From JAWKWH01 sp040830725 (lineage in GTDB: Bacteria > Pseudomonadota > Alphaproteobacteria > Rhizobiales > Rhizobiaceae): 64,000 bases of DNA. The stretch's first letter is position 1. Every line of letters begins with the position of its first letter. Positions 63,301-64,000 of the stretch are shown here, piece by piece. Where the stretch lies: NCBI GenBank assembly GCA_040830725.1, contig JBFOMG010000011.1, forward strand, positions 5,640 to 69,639. Direction: 5' to 3'. The position numbers were made by a program, and so were the translations under genes. The notes below the pieces were generated by a model. The model was not told the origin of the DNA, did no database searches, and saw only the letters and a program-made list of their open reading frames with translations.

Positions 63301-63445
63301 CGGTTACCAACCGGCACAGAAATGGCTAAAGGATCGCAAGGGTCGCGCACTTTCCTTCGATGACATCCGCCACTACCAGAAGATTATCAAAATCCTTTCC
63401 GAAACCGACAGGATCATGAAAACCATCGAAATGCCGCTAAATTAG
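60332..63445 (+). CDS. Single-chain type ISP/IIG-like restriction-modification enzyme (Eco57I-related methyltransferase)
   Basis: This 1037-residue protein has an N-terminal PD-(D/E)XK-like nuclease (GRPDFVFQRGEITIGHCEAKD, about residues 45-65; Asp and Glu-x-Lys spacing), then a helical coupler. The N6-adenine methyltransferase has motif I DPAAGTGTFLAE near residue 385 and motif IV GNPPYLG near 505. A long C-terminal domain presumably recognises DNA. No separate restriction or specificity gene is adjacent, as expected for an all-in-one enzyme. The annotated start is TTG. Nine further conserved-looking codons (ITAIDIANY) lie in frame upstream, beginning with ATC at 60305 where homologs usually have ATG, so the true start is uncertain. 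Confidence 0.88.
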   Translation: MGEVRRIHATGAATEHSYRPALNSLFDSVAEDVAAINEPTAVKVGRPDFVFQRGEITIGHCEAKDIGIDIAPKTMNEANKKQFERYTKALPNLIYTNCLDFRFYKEGELVREFSIADYRLGIQPKQDEFDALSNQLKDFAAERLQTITSAESLAQMMAGKSVLIKDILFNTLKKDKNLQSELAGQFLAFKDQLIHDLSVEEFSDIYAETIAYGMFAARLHDETKDSFTREEALTLLPKSNPFLRKLFEYVAGSGLDDAIRRTVDELAEIFQATDLPELFRDFGKFTARNDPFIHFYETFLAKYNPKKRKARGVWYTPEPVVNFIVRAVDDVLQSEFGLKEGLADTSKVKVDWYSGQTVTTKSGKAKPVIETKEMHRVQILDPAAGTGTFLAEVIKQIAPKIQDFTPGQWSSYVEKELIPRLHGFEILMASYAMCHLKLDMTLTEMGYKPTGTNAPRLGVYLTNSLEEGEAANQTLPFAHFLSNEAKLANTVKRDIPVMCVIGNPPYLGEGGKSEGWLGELMEDYKKEPGGKEKLKERNPKWINDLYVKFIRMSSHLIEKNGEGVLGFVTNHGYLDNPTFRGMRWHLLETFDKIWILDLHGSAQKKEVAPDAPKDKPVFQIKPGVAILVATKKKRASGQSKPNQDATLLRRDFFGSASSKFKRLQSDKFINGDEKSVEIRAPRYFFQSWEYDLEPTWELGFPIDQLMPVFSNGIVTGADKKLVAKRTHEFEERFPEATESDKALFIQPLSYRPFETHYLWNDPRSVARNRSEVMNHYANRTQLGLLVSKQVRDYRFAHCFVTTKQSEAIFLSGTTATNAMNLPLYLCPVVGELDQSIRVNMDANIRRRIEKAVTGQATTSNGEQEISHPPDITPRYSESGRPNEVAIFDYIYGVLHCPAYRETYKEFLKIDFPRIPYPPSPEVFHDVQERGTLLRRLHLMEDDAIGDTPYTFTGEGKSIVGNVKYEGERVFINDEQCFENVPEVAWNFFIGGYQPAQKWLKDRKGRALSFDDIRHYQKIIKILSETDRIMKTIEMPLN

Positions 63446-63520
63446 TTTCTAATCGGCACCGTCCCACCCTCCGTCATCCTCGCCCGAGGATCCACGCACA
63501 GACAAAGCGCTGGAGCTCCC

Positions 63521-63606
63521 TATCTCCCCCCTTGCGGGGGAGAAAGTCTTTTCTTGGGCTTACGAGGGCAAGCCCGAGTAAGTGCTTAGAAAAGACCAGA
63601 GAGGGG
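63521..63606. repeat. Hairpin unit F (arm GTCTTTTC)
   Basis: CTCCCCCCTTGCGGGGGAG is followed by GTCTTTTC, an inner GGGCTTAC region with GAGTAAGTGC, then GAAAAGAC and CAGAGAGGGG. It uses the same arm as unit E. Confidence 0.75.
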
Positions 63607-63660
63607 CTCGGGTTGTTGGCCGGGGGGGGGTCGATGACCGCGGCTTTCGCGGAGAAGATT

Positions 63661-63738
63661 ACCCCCTCTCTTGCAAAATCTAACACTTAGCTGCCGCTAA
63701 GGTGTTGATTTTGCTTTCTCTCCCGCAAGGGAAGAGAT
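63661..63738. repeat. Hairpin unit G (arm GCAAAATC)
   Basis: CCCCCTCTCTT leads to GCAAAATC, inner CTTAGC/GCTAAG pairing, then GATTTTGC and the CTCTCCC-GCAAGGGAAGAG end. It has the arm of unit A on the scaffold of unit B. Confidence 0.75.
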
Positions 63739-63809
63739 AGATTCCACGCCAAATCTATCCACGCCCCCGCAACCTCCCGCACACTCTCCAACCAAACCGG
63801 GAAGCGGGT

Positions 63810-64000
63810 ATGGACGACTGGAAGACTGCCATTAACAGGAACCGCAGGGAACTCGGCTTTGTTGTCGAGACACTGCTGACGCTGGTGCAGCGTGAGGACA
63901 CGCTGCGGCGGTCGGTGCTTCGCATTCTGCGCCCGGCGGAATCGGCATTGCGGCGGCTGATCGTCGTCGTCGCGGCGATGCTGCAGCAAAGAGCGCGGGA
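63810..64000 (+). CDS. Unknown protein, partial (runs off the window end)
   Basis: The frame from ATG 63810 is open to the window edge (63 codons). It begins MDDWKTAINRNRREL and is rich in Arg and Leu with amphipathic helices (VVETLLTLVQRED, SVLRILRPAESALRR), followed by a hydrophobic stretch (LIVVVAAML). I do not know its function. A broken copy of its 5' end at 58534-58578, with similar leader DNA, supports that it is a real gene. Confidence 0.6.
   Translation, partial: MDDWKTAINRNRRELGFVVETLLTLVQREDTLRRSVLRILRPAESALRRLIVVVAAMLQQRAR

Larger units (their letters stand above)
63446..63809. other. Intergenic repeat region after the restriction-modification gene
   Basis: This 364-bp stretch contains a short copy of the CATCCTCG-CCCGAGGATCC palindrome (about 63474-63492) and hairpin units F and G. 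It also holds the leader of the partial gene at 63810. A run of nine G is at about 63620. No gene is seen. Confidence 0.55.

Noticed and set aside
58279..63738. A CRISPR array, considered because of repeated units around a DNA-modifying enzyme
   Set aside because: The units are irregularly spaced hairpins with different arms, not short identical repeats with unique spacers, and no cas gene is present.

Overview
This window looks like a chromosomal segment of an alphaproteobacterium of the order Hyphomicrobiales (Rhizobiales). The evidence is the rpmH-rnpA-yidC arrangement, the protein styles, moderately high GC, several GTG and TTG starts, and several families of intergenic palindromes of the kind rhizobial relatives carry. 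I cannot name the genus from sequence alone.

Layout. Positions 1-1594 hold rpmH-rnpA-yidC (yidC cut by the window edge). Positions 1911-5731 hold a TVP38-type membrane protein, a mercuric-reductase-like flavoprotein and a histidine kinase. Positions 5859-8155 are bounded by a 115-bp direct repeat that contains a complete tRNA-Arg(ACG) at each end. Between the two tRNAs lie a PAP2-type membrane protein, a decayed adenylate-cyclase remnant and a severed signal peptide. Positions 8315-12121 hold a HAD hydrolase, a small cytochrome c, a secreted protein, a CE4 cyclic-imidase/deacetylase-like enzyme and an M19 dipeptidase.

Positions 13334-32998 form a large catabolic cluster for cyclic amides (hydantoin- or thiohydantoin-like compounds). 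It has three DUF917/S-Me-THD proteins, two short HyuA-like proteins, a PotABCD-type ABC importer, a hydantoin/Asp-Glu racemase and a MalT-like LuxR regulator lacking its ATPase half. A divergent operon carries long HyuA, HyuB, an N-carbamoyl-D-amino-acid hydrolase and a PLP decarboxylase. Together these could import a cyclic ureide, open the ring, racemise the product, remove the carbamoyl group and decarboxylate the amino acid. carB follows on the minus strand.

Positions 37272-57875 form a second catabolic region. It contains a TetR regulator, a sugar-type ABC importer, oxidoreductases, an aldehyde dehydrogenase, a GMC oxidoreductase, CoA-dependent enzymes (CoA-transferase, hydratases, acyl-CoA dehydrogenase), an SDR, a DUF993 protein and a sugar-isomerase-like TIM barrel. 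Five copies of one palindrome (consensus GTAACTAATTAGTTAC) sit at promoters in three intergenic regions and tie the region together as a probable TetR regulon. Two 306-bp palindromic-end elements lie inside its first operon.

Positions 57912-64000 are accessory: a DUF559 nuclease, a repeat-dense stretch, a single-chain type ISP/IIG-like restriction-modification enzyme, and the start of a gene whose 5' end exists as a broken second copy on the other side of that enzyme. Seven hairpin units here share a scaffold but carry different, internally complementary arms.
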